Counted from the first letter of the stretch, positions 35,036 through 44,116 are shown. The stretch: DNA of 64,000 nt from Turicibacter sanguinis (GCF_013046825.1 NZ_CP053187.1:2452001-2516000); one strand, 5' to 3'. Notes: generated by a model from the sequence alone, not told the origin. Program-made: numbers and translations.

Positions 35036-35149
35036 TTGAATTTAAATTGATTATTTGATAGAATGATGTGGAATTTGCGAATAAAATCTTTTTAATTTTT
35101 ACAAGTGTTGAACCCCCACTTTGAACAAACTTCAAATTGGGGGTTTTTC
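35036..35149 (+). promoter_or_regulatory. Promoter, short leader and terminator upstream of a MATE gene (possible attenuator)
   Basis: TTGAAT (35036-35041), 17-nt spacer, TAGAAT (35059-35064) predict a start near 35071. Only about 40 nt later a terminator forms: AACCCCCA (35110-35117) with TTGGGGGTT (35137-35145) and a T-run. The MATE ORF begins 60 nt beyond. This is either attenuation of the MATE gene or a very short separate RNA. No known riboswitch consensus was recognised in the leader. Confidence 0.5.
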
Positions 35150-35210
35150 TATGTGAAAATAAAGAAAACGGTTCGCAAGAGTTTAATTTTAGTTAGAAAT
35201 GAGGGGTAAG

Positions 35211-36566
35211 ATGCCAAAAAACAATCGTAAATTTTATAAACGATTATTTATCTTAGCAATACCAATTGTCTTACAAAACTTGATTACATCATCGTTAAAT
35301 ATGTTAGATACGATGATGATAGGAAGTTTAGGAGAAGTCCAACTTGCAGCTGTTGGTGTTGCGAATCAGTTTTATTTCTTATATAGTTTACTTGTGATGG
35401 GAATTGGAGCAGGATGCTCGATTTTAATCGCTCAATTATGGGGAAAAGAAGACACAGAGAATGTTAAAAAAGTTTTACAACTCGGGTTAGCAGCAGGAAT
35501 AGTTTTTGCTGTTATTTTCACCGTGATTGGATTCTTTGGTTCAGAATCGATTATTAAAATATTTAATCCAGATCCAGATGTTATCCGTTTTGGAAGTGAG
35601 TATCTTCGTGTTTCTATTTTTAGTTATTTAGCGACGGCTATTTCATTTGTATTTGCTGGTGCACTTCGTAGTATTGGAAATACTGCATTACCGATGTGGG
35701 GAAGTTTAATTGGATTAATCATTAATGGCGTATTCAATGCAATTTTAATTTTTGGATTACTTGGATTCCCAGCACTTGGAGTAGTAGGGGCGGCCATCGC
35801 AACACTAATGGCTCGATTAGTCGAATGTTTTATTATCATCATCGTCGTGGCCTTAAAAGTTAAACCACTAAACTTATCATTCAAGCAACTCGTTACATTT
35901 GATCGTCTAATGGCGGGGATGTTATATCAAGCAGCTTTACCTGTTGTTTTGAATGAAGCTTGTTGGGGATTAACAAATATTACTTATAATATCATTTATG
36001 GTCGAATGGGAGTAAATGCCATTGCTACGACACAAATTACGACGACGATTATGAATTTATTTATGATTGTGGTCTTTGGAATGGCCCATGCTTCTGTAGT
36101 GGTCATTGGAAACGAAATTGGAGCAAATCAAGAAGAGCAAGCGATTATTTACGCTAAAAAGATTATTCGCCTCGCGTTAATTATTGCGGTCGTCATGGCG
36201 GTTGGTCTTGTTTTATTTGCACCAGCCATTGTTGGAATTTATAAGGTTTCAGATCTTGTGCGACAAAATGCGATTCAAATCTTGTATATCTTTGCTATTT
36301 TTATGCTGCCACGTGTTTATAATGGTGTTCAAATTGTTGGAATTTTACGTGGAGGTGGAGATGCAAAATACGGTTCAATTGTTCAAGGTTTAAGCATGTG
36401 GATTTTTGGAATTCCGTTTGGAATCATTGGAGCCTTTATTTTTAAATGGCCGATTACCTATGTCATCTTCCTTATTTCATGTGAAGAAGTAATCCGTTAT
36501 TTAATTATTAGTCGTCGTTTCCGTTCAAATAAATGGATAAATAATATGGTTCGTGAAATGGCATAA
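35211..36566 (+). CDS. MATE family efflux transporter
   Basis: A 451-aa MATE exporter with N-terminal KRLFILAIPIVLQNLITSSLN and LDTMMIGSLGEVQLAAVGVANQ, the pattern of the YoeA/DinF-like group. The second half repeats the fold (YQAALPVVLNEACWGLTN). The ATG at 35211 is preferred over the one at 35199 because the SD GAGGGGT lies between them with about 5-nt spacing to 35211. It may be controlled by the leader terminator upstream. Substrate unknown. Confidence 0.93.
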   Translation: MPKNNRKFYKRLFILAIPIVLQNLITSSLNMLDTMMIGSLGEVQLAAVGVANQFYFLYSLLVMGIGAGCSILIAQLWGKEDTENVKKVLQLGLAAGIVFAVIFTVIGFFGSESIIKIFNPDPDVIRFGSEYLRVSIFSYLATAISFVFAGALRSIGNTALPMWGSLIGLIINGVFNAILIFGLLGFPALGVVGAAIATLMARLVECFIIIIVVALKVKPLNLSFKQLVTFDRLMAGMLYQAALPVVLNEACWGLTNITYNIIYGRMGVNAIATTQITTTIMNLFMIVVFGMAHASVVVIGNEIGANQEEQAIIYAKKIIRLALIIAVVMAVGLVLFAPAIVGIYKVSDLVRQNAIQILYIFAIFMLPRVYNGVQIVGILRGGGDAKYGSIVQGLSMWIFGIPFGIIGAFIFKWPITYVIFLISCEEVIRYLIISRRFRSNKWINNMVREMA

Positions 36567-36582
36567 AATTTCTAAAATAGAC

Positions 36583-36611
36583 TTGTTTTTCAGACTCTTT
36601 CTAGCTATAAT
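36583..36611 (+). promoter_or_regulatory. Sigma-A promoter of the alanine T-box operon
   Basis: TTGTTT (36583-36588), 17-nt spacer, TATAAT (36606-36611), just upstream of T-box stem I. Confidence 0.7.
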
Positions 36612-36631
36612 AAGGTAAAATAGTTAAAGAT

Positions 36632-36876
36632 TATGATAAGAAAGAGTAAATCTAGTCAACTTTTTTAGAGAGCTAACGGGTGGTGGAAGTTAGTAAAGCA
36701 TCTAGGTTGAAGCAGTCTTTGAGTCGCTAGCTGAGAACTAAAAAGCATGTCTTTTTAATTAGGCTAAGACGTTCCCTCGCGTTACTGAGGACTTGAGTGG
36801 GTAATTTAAATTACTTATTAGGGTGGTACCGCGAAGTAGTCCTTCGTCCCTTTTTGGGATGAAGGACTTTTTTTAT
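36632..36876 (+). promoter_or_regulatory. T-box riboswitch with GCA (alanine) specifier
   Basis: A complete T-box leader. Stem I holds the loop-E AGUA (36645-36648) opposite GAA (36709-36711), the AGAGAG and GGTGGAAG distal elements, and directly after the GAA the specifier codon GCA (36712-36714), which reads alanine. The conserved T-box AGGGTGGTACCGCG is at 36820-36833. The terminator AGTCCTTCGTCCC/GGGATGAAGGACT with a T-run ends near 36876. Uncharged tRNA-Ala should pair with the T-box bulge, favour the antiterminator and switch on the downstream regulator and aminotransferase. The specifier position was checked against the Trp T-box in this window, where the codon after GAA is UGG. Confidence 0.92.
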
Positions 36877-36902
36877 TTTCATTTGAGCTAGGAGGAAAGA
36901 TG

Positions 36903-37382
36903 ATGGAAGAAATCTTAGAGATTTTAGAACAAAATAGTCGATATACCGACGAGCAAATTGCCGTGATGACCGGTAAAACAGTAGAAGAAGTTCGCGAAGC
37001 GATTCAAGATTATGAAGAGCGAAGTATTATTGCAGGCTATACAACCCTTATCAATTGGGAGAATACGGGTCATGAAACAGTGACGGCGTTAATTGAGGTA
37101 AAAGTGACACCACAACGTGGAGCAGGATTTGATAGTGTCGCAGAACGCATTTATAAATTTGATGAAGTGCGTGCTTGTTACCTGATGTCAGGTGGATTTG
37201 ATTTAACGGTCATTGTGGAAGGAAAAACGATGAAGCAAGTGGCGATGTTTGTTTCTGAAAAATTAGCCGTTCAAGAATATGTCTTAAGTTGTTCAACACA
37301 CTTTGTCTTAAAAAAATATAAAGATCATGGAACCATCTTTAAAGACCAGGAATTTGATGATCGTGAGGTTGTGATTTTATGA
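36903..37382 (+). CDS. alaR: Lrp/AsnC family regulator, AlaR-like
   Basis: A 159-aa transcription regulator with an N-terminal AsnC-type HTH (about 1-50; LEILEQNSRYTDEQIAVMTG) and a C-terminal ligand-sensing RAM domain (about 65-150; ALIEVKVTPQRGAGFDSVAERI, then CYLMSGGFDLTVIVEG). Size and position next to an alanine-type aminotransferase match B. subtilis alaR (yugG)-alaT (yugH). The second of two adjacent ATGs (36900, 36903) has better spacing from GGAGG. It follows the alanine T-box and overlaps alaT by 4 nt (ATGA), so translation is coupled. Confidence 0.85.
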   Translation: MEEILEILEQNSRYTDEQIAVMTGKTVEEVREAIQDYEERSIIAGYTTLINWENTGHETVTALIEVKVTPQRGAGFDSVAERIYKFDEVRACYLMSGGFDLTVIVEGKTMKQVAMFVSEKLAVQEYVLSCSTHFVLKKYKDHGTIFKDQEFDDREVVIL

Positions 37383-38548
37383 GATTAGAAAATATGATTT
37401 TAGAGAATGTAAAAAAAATGCCACCATCTGGGATTCGAAAGTATTTTGATATGGTGCATGAAATGGAAGGTGTGATTTCTTTAGGAGTAGGCGAGCCTGA
37501 TTTTGTGACTCCATGGAATGTTCGTGAAGCGGGAATTTATTCACTTGAACAAGGTCATACCCATTATTCTTCGAATGCTGGATTCATGGAATTGCGTCAT
37601 GAAATTTCACGTTATTTACATCGCCGTTTTAATTTAAGCTATCAGGTGGATGAAATTTTAGTAACCGTAGGAGGGAGCGAAGGGATTGATCTTGCACTTC
37701 GAGCACTTGTTGGTCCGGGTGATGAAGTCATCATTCCAGAACCAAGTTTTGTCGCATACAAAGGATGTACGACATTTACTGGAGCCACACCTGTTGTGAT
37801 TGAATTAAAGGCTGAAAACGAATTTAAATTAACTGCAGAAGAATTAGAAGCCGCGATCACGCCTAAAACAAAAGTTTTAATCATGCCGTTTCCTAATAAT
37901 CCTACGGGAGCGATTATGACACGTGACGAACTTGAAAAAATCGTAGAGGTTGTCAAAGATAAAGACATCATTATTATTTCGGATGAAATCTATGCGGAAT
38001 TAACATATGAAAAGGAGCACGTTTCCATTGCAAGTTTTGATTGCGTGAAAGATCAAACATTGGTGATTAATGGATTTTCAAAAGCGTATGCGATGACAGG
38101 ATGGCGACTTGGATACGTCTGCGGTCATCCAACTTTAATCAATGCCATGAAAAAAATTCATCAATATGCGATTATGTGTTCCCCAACAACCTCGCAATAT
38201 GCTGCGATTGAAGCGATGAAAAATGGAGATCATAGTGTTGAGACGATGGTTAAAGAATACAATCGTCGTCGTCGAGTCCTTGTGAATGGATTTAGAAAGT
38301 TGGGTCTTGATTGCTTTGAACCATTAGGAGCTTTTTATGTTTTTCCGTGTATTCAATCAACGGGATTATCATCGGATGAGTTTTGTGAGAAATTATTACG
38401 ATCAGAAAAAGTTTTAACCGTTCCAGGTAATGCTTTTGGGGATTGTGGGGAAGGATATATTCGTGCGTGTTATGCGTCATCTATGGAAAATATTATGGAG
38501 GCGTTAGTTCGAATTGAACGTTTTTTAAAACAAAATCCAACACGTTAA
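37379..38548 (+). CDS. alaT: Class I/II PLP aminotransferase, AlaT-like alanine transaminase
   Basis: A 389-aa PLP enzyme of fold type I. Seen: SLGVGEPDFVTP, the NNPTG motif (PFPNNPTGAIM), SDEIYAELTYE, and the cofactor lysine Lys235 in FSKAYAMTGWRLGY. Length equals B. subtilis AlaT (YugH, about 386 aa), which makes alanine from pyruvate and glutamate. The alanine T-box upstream and the Lrp-type gene overlapping it strongly support the alanine-synthesis role; direct substrate proof is lacking. Confidence 0.88.
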   Translation: MRLENMILENVKKMPPSGIRKYFDMVHEMEGVISLGVGEPDFVTPWNVREAGIYSLEQGHTHYSSNAGFMELRHEISRYLHRRFNLSYQVDEILVTVGGSEGIDLALRALVGPGDEVIIPEPSFVAYKGCTTFTGATPVVIELKAENEFKLTAEELEAAITPKTKVLIMPFPNNPTGAIMTRDELEKIVEVVKDKDIIIISDEIYAELTYEKEHVSIASFDCVKDQTLVINGFSKAYAMTGWRLGYVCGHPTLINAMKKIHQYAIMCSPTTSQYAAIEAMKNGDHSVETMVKEYNRRRRVLVNGFRKLGLDCFEPLGAFYVFPCIQSTGLSSDEFCEKLLRSEKVLTVPGNAFGDCGEGYIRACYASSMENIMEALVRIERFLKQNPTR

Positions 38549-38573
38549 TTAAACAAAAGAAAAGGTGAAGCTT

Positions 38574-39941
38574 TTGAAACATCAAGAAGAGTTAGCGACA
38601 AAGCCGGTTTATCGCTTATTAATTCAATATTCGATTCCTGCTATCGTAGGGATGATTGTTAATGCCCTGTATAATGTGGTAGACCGTATTTTCATTGGAA
38701 ATATTCCCGAGGTCGGTTCACTCGCCATAACAGGTGTTGGCATTACGCTACCAATTACCACCATTATTCTAGCCTGCGGGATGTTAGTAGGAGTTGGAAG
38801 TACCGCTAATATCTCGATTAAATTAGGGCAGGGGGAGCGAGAAAATGCAGAGCGTTTAATAGGAAATAATATCACCTTATCGACCATTATCGCTTTAGCA
38901 TTGACGGTTCTTGGCCTTGTTTTTAAAACGCCGATTTTAAATTTATTTGGGGCAAGTTCAAGCACTTTGCCTTATGCCGATCGGTATATTACAGTGATTT
39001 TATATGGAACGATTTTTAATGTGATGGGCTACTCTTTAAACAGTAACATTAGAGCAGATGGAAACCCCAAAATGGCTGCTTTAACGATGGTTGTTGGATG
39101 CATCATTAATATTATTTTAGATCCTATTTTTATCTTTGGATTAGGATGGGGAATTCAAGGAGCGGCTATCGCAACTGTTATTTCTCAGGCTACAACTGCT
39201 ATTTGGGTGTTACTTTATTTTGTTATGGGAAAATCACGATTGACGTTTAAATCAAAATTCTTGAAGCTTGAGTCTAATTTAGTCAAAAGTATCCTCGCAA
39301 TTGGATCAGCTCCATTTGCTATGCAATTAGCGGCGAGTTTAGTTCAAGTGGTCTCAAATAATACGTTAAAAGCTTACGGTGGTGATTTAGCCATTGGAGC
39401 CTTTGCGACGATTTCTTCCATTTCGATGATGTTTTTAATGCCGATTTTCGGTATTAATCAAGGAGCACAACCAATCATTGGTTACAATTATGGAGCTCGT
39501 GAATACCATCGAGCGAATCAGACCTTTTTATACTCTGTTTTAATGGCGTCTGCTTTTTTAACCATAGGTTTTATTGTGATTGAATTTTTCCCAGAAATGA
39601 TGATTTCACTTTTTAATCGTGATCAAGAGTTGATGGCGATTACAGTCAAAGGGATTCGGATTTATTTATTCATGTTTCCATTTGTCTCGATTTCAATTAT
39701 TGGATCCACGTATTTTCAGTCCATTGGAAAAGCACGGATTGCTATGATTCTAAGTTTATTGAGACAACTTATTTTATTAGTTCCTTTGCTTTTAGTTTTA
39801 CCTCCTTTTTTAGGATTAGATGGTGTTTGGTTGGCACAACCCATTTCGGATACATTAGCAATCTCAATCACCCTCTATTTCTTAGTCAAACAATTTAAAA
39901 AAATGAAGCGATTAGAACTAGCAAAAGGCGAAAAGCACTGA
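38574..39941 (+). CDS. MATE family efflux transporter
   Basis: A 455-aa MATE exporter. Features: LLIQYSIPAIVGMIVNALYNVVDRIFIG at the start, mid-repeat GCIINIILDPIFIFGLGWGIQGAA and GAREYHRANQTFLYS. This is the MepA-like layout. It starts with TTG at 38574: the SD AAAGGTGA (38561-38568) has proper spacing to this codon, while the GTG at 38565 overlaps the SD. It lies 25 nt after alaT, so it may be an extra gene of the alanine operon. A terminator overlaps its stop codon. Substrate unknown. Confidence 0.93.
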   Translation: MKHQEELATKPVYRLLIQYSIPAIVGMIVNALYNVVDRIFIGNIPEVGSLAITGVGITLPITTIILACGMLVGVGSTANISIKLGQGERENAERLIGNNITLSTIIALALTVLGLVFKTPILNLFGASSSTLPYADRYITVILYGTIFNVMGYSLNSNIRADGNPKMAALTMVVGCIINIILDPIFIFGLGWGIQGAAIATVISQATTAIWVLLYFVMGKSRLTFKSKFLKLESNLVKSILAIGSAPFAMQLAASLVQVVSNNTLKAYGGDLAIGAFATISSISMMFLMPIFGINQGAQPIIGYNYGAREYHRANQTFLYSVLMASAFLTIGFIVIEFFPEMMISLFNRDQELMAITVKGIRIYLFMFPFVSISIIGSTYFQSIGKARIAMILSLLRQLILLVPLLLVLPPFLGLDGVWLAQPISDTLAISITLYFLVKQFKKMKRLELAKGEKH

Positions 39942-39962
39942 AATTTTTCAGTGCTTTTTTTG
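39931..39962 (+). terminator. Intrinsic terminator after the MATE gene
   Basis: AAAAGCACTGAAA…TTTCAGTGCTTTT stem with T-run; the left arm lies in the last codons of the gene. Confidence 0.85.
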
Positions 39963-40011
39963 GTTGTTCTAACATAAATTGTAATATGAATTAAAGGGGA
40001 GGATTTCAACA

Positions 40012-41169
40012 TTGAAACGTCGTATTTACAAAGTAATCATTAAACTAATCATCGCGGTTGTCGTATTGGGAGTTATTTTAATCGGAGGAATTTTAGCATA
40101 TCGACGAATTGAACAGCGACACGTTCAAAGTCAAATTAATCAAATCATTGATAGCGGTGGAATCAGTGAAATAAGAGAAATAGAATTAGGAGGTGTGACG
40201 CAATACATTGCAATCGAAGGGATGAGTCAAAGTAAACCACTGTGCTTATATTTACATGGTGGGCCTGGCTTATCTGTTCCATATGGGATTAGTGCACGTG
40301 GACAAAATCAAGATTTGCTGACACATTGTACGGCTGTTTATTGGGATCAACGGGGATCAGGAAAGAGCTATGATGAGACCTTGACTAGTCAAAATGTCTC
40401 TTTAACACAATTGCAACAAGATGCAAAAGAATTAATCAATTATTTATTAGAAACGTTTAATAAAGACAAACTTTATGTAATTGGATTTTCTTGGGGAACT
40501 GTTCTCGGAATGAACTTAGTAAAAGAAATTCCGCAGCTCATTGAAGCATATTTTGGCATTGGACAAGTCGTCAATCCATCTAAATCTGATTTAGAACTGT
40601 ATGAATGGCTTATCGATGAATACGCAAGTATTGGGGCGAATGAATTAGTTTTAGCACTGAAACAAATGGGATACCCGCCTTATCAAAAGGTAGCGCATCA
40701 AGAACTTTTTACGAAAGCAATTACTAATAGTGGAGCTTATATTAAAATGCACGATGGTGTAGCGGGACTCAATATTTCAAAATGGATTGCTCAAGCCTTC
40801 TCATCACCTGACTTAAGTATAAAGGAAGCTTATGAAACGTTGTTTAAAACATCACATAAGGTTTTAACACAAAGTAACTTATGGGCTGAATTGAATGCGG
40901 TTCAATTTGATGAAGACATGACAAACCTTAAAATTCCAATCTATTTTATATCAGGAGTCGATGATTATATCTGTTCAAAAGACTTATTACAACAATGGTT
41001 TCAAAAATTCCAAGCCCCTAAAAAGGATTATCTCATCTTAAGTCACTCAGCTCATTATATTTCAACACAAGATGAACCATCCATGAATGATTTTATCAAA
41101 CAAATTATTAATGAGGTTTATCCAACAAAAGAAATAAAGGATGAAGCCGGATTGAATGAAGTGAATTGA
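40012..41169 (+). CDS. Alpha/beta hydrolase, prolyl-iminopeptidase-like, membrane-anchored
   Basis: A 385-aa protein with an N-terminal membrane segment (about 8-29) followed by an alpha/beta-hydrolase domain. Oxyanion motif LYLHGGPGLSVPYG and nucleophile elbow GFSWG with Ser160 match proline iminopeptidase/tricorn-interacting hydrolases. Likely acid is in GVDDYIC and the histidine in SHSAHYIS. TTG start with SD GGGGAGG. The active site would face outside if the segment is a signal anchor. Substrate unknown. Confidence 0.82.
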   Translation: MKRRIYKVIIKLIIAVVVLGVILIGGILAYRRIEQRHVQSQINQIIDSGGISEIREIELGGVTQYIAIEGMSQSKPLCLYLHGGPGLSVPYGISARGQNQDLLTHCTAVYWDQRGSGKSYDETLTSQNVSLTQLQQDAKELINYLLETFNKDKLYVIGFSWGTVLGMNLVKEIPQLIEAYFGIGQVVNPSKSDLELYEWLIDEYASIGANELVLALKQMGYPPYQKVAHQELFTKAITNSGAYIKMHDGVAGLNISKWIAQAFSSPDLSIKEAYETLFKTSHKVLTQSNLWAELNAVQFDEDMTNLKIPIYFISGVDDYICSKDLLQQWFQKFQAPKKDYLILSHSAHYISTQDEPSMNDFIKQIINEVYPTKEIKDEAGLNEVN

Positions 41170-41483
41170 AAAGAGTGCTTAATAATGGAAAGTAACGGGA
41201 TTTTTCCGATATTGAAATATAATCGGTTAGCCATAGTGGAAATCAGAAAAAAATAAGATAATTCATAGCTTATGAGATGAAATTAAAGTCATTACTCATG
41301 ATATATTTTAATATTAAATGATAATTAAGATTTATAACGGTAAAAAACATTTACTTGTATCTCAAATCACTCTGCCCAGCTCATCAGGTAAAAGTTAGAC
41401 AATAAAACGAGGAGATAATAGAAATCTAGCATTTTCACTTGATGTATGAGTTTTTATTATCAAGAAAGAATTAATTTAACTCC
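41170..41483. other. Non-coding stretch without recognisable features
   Basis: About 310 bases of AT-rich sequence between the hydrolase and the K+ channel genes. No gene, repeat or structured RNA was recognised; a 23-codon ORF near 41185 lacks an SD. Confidence 0.5.
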
Positions 41484-41517
41484 AAAAAAACTATCTCGCT
41501 TGAGATAGTTTTTTTGT
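41484..41517 (+). terminator. Intrinsic terminator
   Basis: AAACTATCTC…GAGATAGTTT stem (41487-41512) with a T-run. Confidence 0.8.
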
Positions 41518-41577
41518 TATAGGAATTGAAATTAGGATAAAACTAATAAAAAGAATGAATTTGAGTTGAGGTTATTT

Positions 41578-42381
41578 ATGAAGAAAATGTCGTTATATCA
41601 AGCCACCATTATTGTTTTGTCTTTTGTTGTCATCATTATGACGCTGTTACAATTAACTCTCTCATTAACGCCTCAAATTGATGCGCTTTTTAATACATTA
41701 GATGTTTTAATTTGGCTATTTTTTTTCGTTGATTATCTGGTGAGACTTGGAGTCAGTAAAGATAAGAAACAGTTTTTTTTATCTCATAAGATAGATTTAA
41801 TTGTCATCATTCCCTTTTTCTCCATTTATCGCTTATTTCGGCTCGCTCGAGTGGCAGAATTATTACCTTTGTTAAGATTTACAAAGGTGGTAAAGGTCAC
41901 AGTCATGTTAACGACAGCTTTTAAACAAATCAGTCAATTTTTTAAAACGAATAATCTTCATTATGTGTCCTTAGCCACTCTTGTCATTGTATTGTTAGGC
42001 GCTGGTGGGATCTCACTCGTTGAAGGATTTTCATTTAAAGATTCATTATGGTGGAGCATTGTTACGTTAACGACGGTGGGATATGGTGATATCGTACCTA
42101 AAACGGGAATCGGACGTCTCATTGCTTCTGTTGTCATGTTAACTGGGATTGGCTTTTTAGGAGCTTTAACGGGGACGATTTCAACCTATTTTTTAAATAA
42201 AAGCCATGATGTCTATCGTCCTAAAATTGTAGATGAGATGATTGAAAAATTGAATCATTTTGATGAATTGAGCTTTGAGGAATTTCAACAAATTATTTCT
42301 GTCTTAACCCTTATAAAAAAAGGTCAGGAGGAAATACAAGAAGAACGTGTGAAAGTTATTGAGAAAAAAGAGGAAGAGTAA
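41578..42381 (+). CDS. Voltage-gated-type K+ channel (six-helix ion channel)
   Basis: A 267-aa protein with helices consistent with S1-S4 (about 8-30, 37-55, 65-85 and 87-110) and a pore region. The selectivity filter TVGYGD is at 166-171, preceded by SLWWSIVTLTT, and S6 follows (SVVMLTGIGFLGALTG). The S4-like stretch IYRLFRLARVAELLPLLRF carries regularly spaced Arg. The C-terminus is helical and charged (coiled coil). The ATG at 41578 has a GTTGAGG SD; the TTG at 41566 overlaps it. Confidence 0.88.
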   Translation: MKKMSLYQATIIVLSFVVIIMTLLQLTLSLTPQIDALFNTLDVLIWLFFFVDYLVRLGVSKDKKQFFLSHKIDLIVIIPFFSIYRLFRLARVAELLPLLRFTKVVKVTVMLTTAFKQISQFFKTNNLHYVSLATLVIVLLGAGGISLVEGFSFKDSLWWSIVTLTTVGYGDIVPKTGIGRLIASVVMLTGIGFLGALTGTISTYFLNKSHDVYRPKIVDEMIEKLNHFDELSFEEFQQIISVLTLIKKGQEEIQEERVKVIEKKEEE

Positions 42382-42423
42382 CCTAAGGTGTGATATGATA
42401 GTAGACTGTAAAGGAGAGAGAAA

Positions 42424-42909
42424 ATGAATCAACCTAAAATCATTAATATTCAGGAAAGACTTCGCTTATATACGCCGGATAAATCAGAGTGGGATCACGC
42501 ACTGCCTTGGTATCAAAATGAGAAAGTGATGTATTTATCAGAAGGAATTAGCAATCGAGTTTATGGGCTAGATGAAATTTATAATATGTATGAATTTTTA
42601 AGCACTAGAGGAGAACTTTATTTCATTCAAGTTTGTGAAAATCAGGATTGGGTCTCGATTGGAGATGTCACGTTGTGGGAAGAGAATCTACCTATTGCCA
42701 TCGGTGTTGAGGCATATTGGCAACAAGGAATTGGAAAGCAGGTGATTAAAACCCTATTAAAGCGCGCTAAAGAGAAAGGGATGCAAAAAATATCTGTGCC
42801 TGCCATTTTTCACTATAATACGAGTTCACAACGGCTTTTTGAGTCGCTAGGGTTTAAAAAAGTTGGAGAAAATTCAACTGAAAAGTCATATGAAAAAATC
42901 ATTAGGTAA
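42424..42909 (+). CDS. GNAT family N-acetyltransferase
   Basis: A 161-aa protein with GNAT features: acetyl-CoA loop AYWQQGIGKQVIKTLL (QxxGxG/A type), then a VPAIFHYNTSSQRLFESLGFKKVG segment typical of motif B. Substrate unknown. SD AAAGGAGAG. It stands 42 nt after the K+ channel gene and may share its transcript. Confidence 0.82.
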   Translation: MNQPKIINIQERLRLYTPDKSEWDHALPWYQNEKVMYLSEGISNRVYGLDEIYNMYEFLSTRGELYFIQVCENQDWVSIGDVTLWEENLPIAIGVEAYWQQGIGKQVIKTLLKRAKEKGMQKISVPAIFHYNTSSQRLFESLGFKKVGENSTEKSYEKIIR

Positions 42910-42998
42910 TCTTAGGAATCTTAATTGACACTCAAACATACATTTTCTATAATAAGATTATTAATTAGATAATTAACTAATTATTGGGGGATGGTATA

Positions 42999-43820
42999 AT
43001 GGTTAGTACATCATCATTCATCATGATGGGGATAACGTGTTTTGTTTGTTTTATAGTACCACTTGTTTTAATTTGGTGGCTAAGAAAGAGATATCAAGCT
43101 TCTATTACAAGTTTTTTAACCGGAATGATTGCATTTGTCGTTGCAGTTCAGGTGATTGAAGCACCGATCAATTATTATTTCTTAGTCGTAAATGGAAACA
43201 CGTCAAGTTGGTTAACTCAGCCTGTTATTTATAGTTTATATGGGGGATTAATGGCTGGTATTTTTGAGGAAACAGCTCGTTATCTTTGTTTTAGGTTTTG
43301 TTTAAAAAAACAAACAAGACTTCAAGATAGTTTGAGCTATGGCGTTGGCCATGGCGGAATAGAAGCGATGCTAATTGTCGGGACAACGTATATTAGTAAT
43401 ATCGTTATCTCTTTGTTTATTAATCATGGATTAATTGAAAATTTGGGGTTTAGTACAGCACTTGAGCAATCCATAACCGAACAATTAACGATGGTGTCGC
43501 CCATTATATTTGGGGTGGCAGGCTATGAACGTTTGATGACGCTCATCATCCAAATTGGATTATCGGTTCTTGTGTTTAAAGCCGTTCGTGAACGTAAAAT
43601 CAAGTATTATCTTTTCGCTATTTTATTACATGCCTCGTTAGATTTGCCAGCGGCGCTTTATCAACTTGGAAAAGTTAATTTAATTGCAACCGAAGGACTC
43701 GTCACGCTCTTTGCCATTGGATTCTTAGTGTTTATTTTCAGACAAATAAAGCGATATAAAGAAGATTTATCTATTCCTGAGGATCAAGAATTACAAAAGT
43801 ATCAAAAAGCTGGGTATTAG
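42999..43820 (+). CDS. YhfC family membrane protein (putative intramembrane metalloprotease)
   Basis: A 273-aa protein with about seven helices. Family residues are seen in GIFEETARYLCFRF and GVGHGGIEAML, the EExxR and HxxxE motifs of the YhfC/CPBP-related group. Such proteins may be intramembrane proteases or handle peptide immunity. The ATG at 42999 has a GGGGG SD about 9 nt upstream. It is 20 nt before the SdpR-like gene, forming a likely three-gene operon. Confidence 0.75.
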   Translation: MVSTSSFIMMGITCFVCFIVPLVLIWWLRKRYQASITSFLTGMIAFVVAVQVIEAPINYYFLVVNGNTSSWLTQPVIYSLYGGLMAGIFEETARYLCFRFCLKKQTRLQDSLSYGVGHGGIEAMLIVGTTYISNIVISLFINHGLIENLGFSTALEQSITEQLTMVSPIIFGVAGYERLMTLIIQIGLSVLVFKAVRERKIKYYLFAILLHASLDLPAALYQLGKVNLIATEGLVTLFAIGFLVFIFRQIKRYKEDLSIPEDQELQKYQKAGY

Positions 43821-43840
43821 TAACATAAGGAGGTAAGTTA

Positions 43841-44116
43841 GTGAATAAGGTTTTTCAAGCACTCGCGGATCCCACTCGTCGTACGATTTTAAAAAAATTG
43901 AACAAGGGTGAGATGACAGCGGGGCAAATTGCAGAATGTTTTGACATGAGTAAGCCTTCTATTACTCATCACTTAAACATCTTAAAAAATGCGGATTTAG
44001 TACAAAGTGAAAAAAGAGGGCAATTCGTTGTCTATACGTTAAATACAACCGTGGTTCAAGATGTGATTGGGTGGTTTTATGAGTTTATGTATCGAGGAGG
44101 GAATCATGAAAATTAA
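43841..44116 (+). CDS. ArsR-type autorepressor, SdpR-like
   Basis: A 91-aa winged-helix repressor with FQALADPTRRTILKKLNKGEMTAG and recognition helix SKPSITHHLNILKNADLV. This is the ArsR subgroup of B. subtilis SdpR, which is paired with the membrane immunity/sensor protein SdpI. GTG start with SD AAGGAGG. It overlaps the next gene, the SdpI-like one, by 11 nt, matching the sdpRI arrangement. Confidence 0.85.
   Translation: MNKVFQALADPTRRTILKKLNKGEMTAGQIAECFDMSKPSITHHLNILKNADLVQSEKRGQFVVYTLNTTVVQDVIGWFYEFMYRGGNHEN

Noticed and set aside
41185-41256. A 23-codon ORF behind the alpha/beta hydrolase gene
   Set aside because: No SD, no conserved feature, and it is as short as expected by chance.
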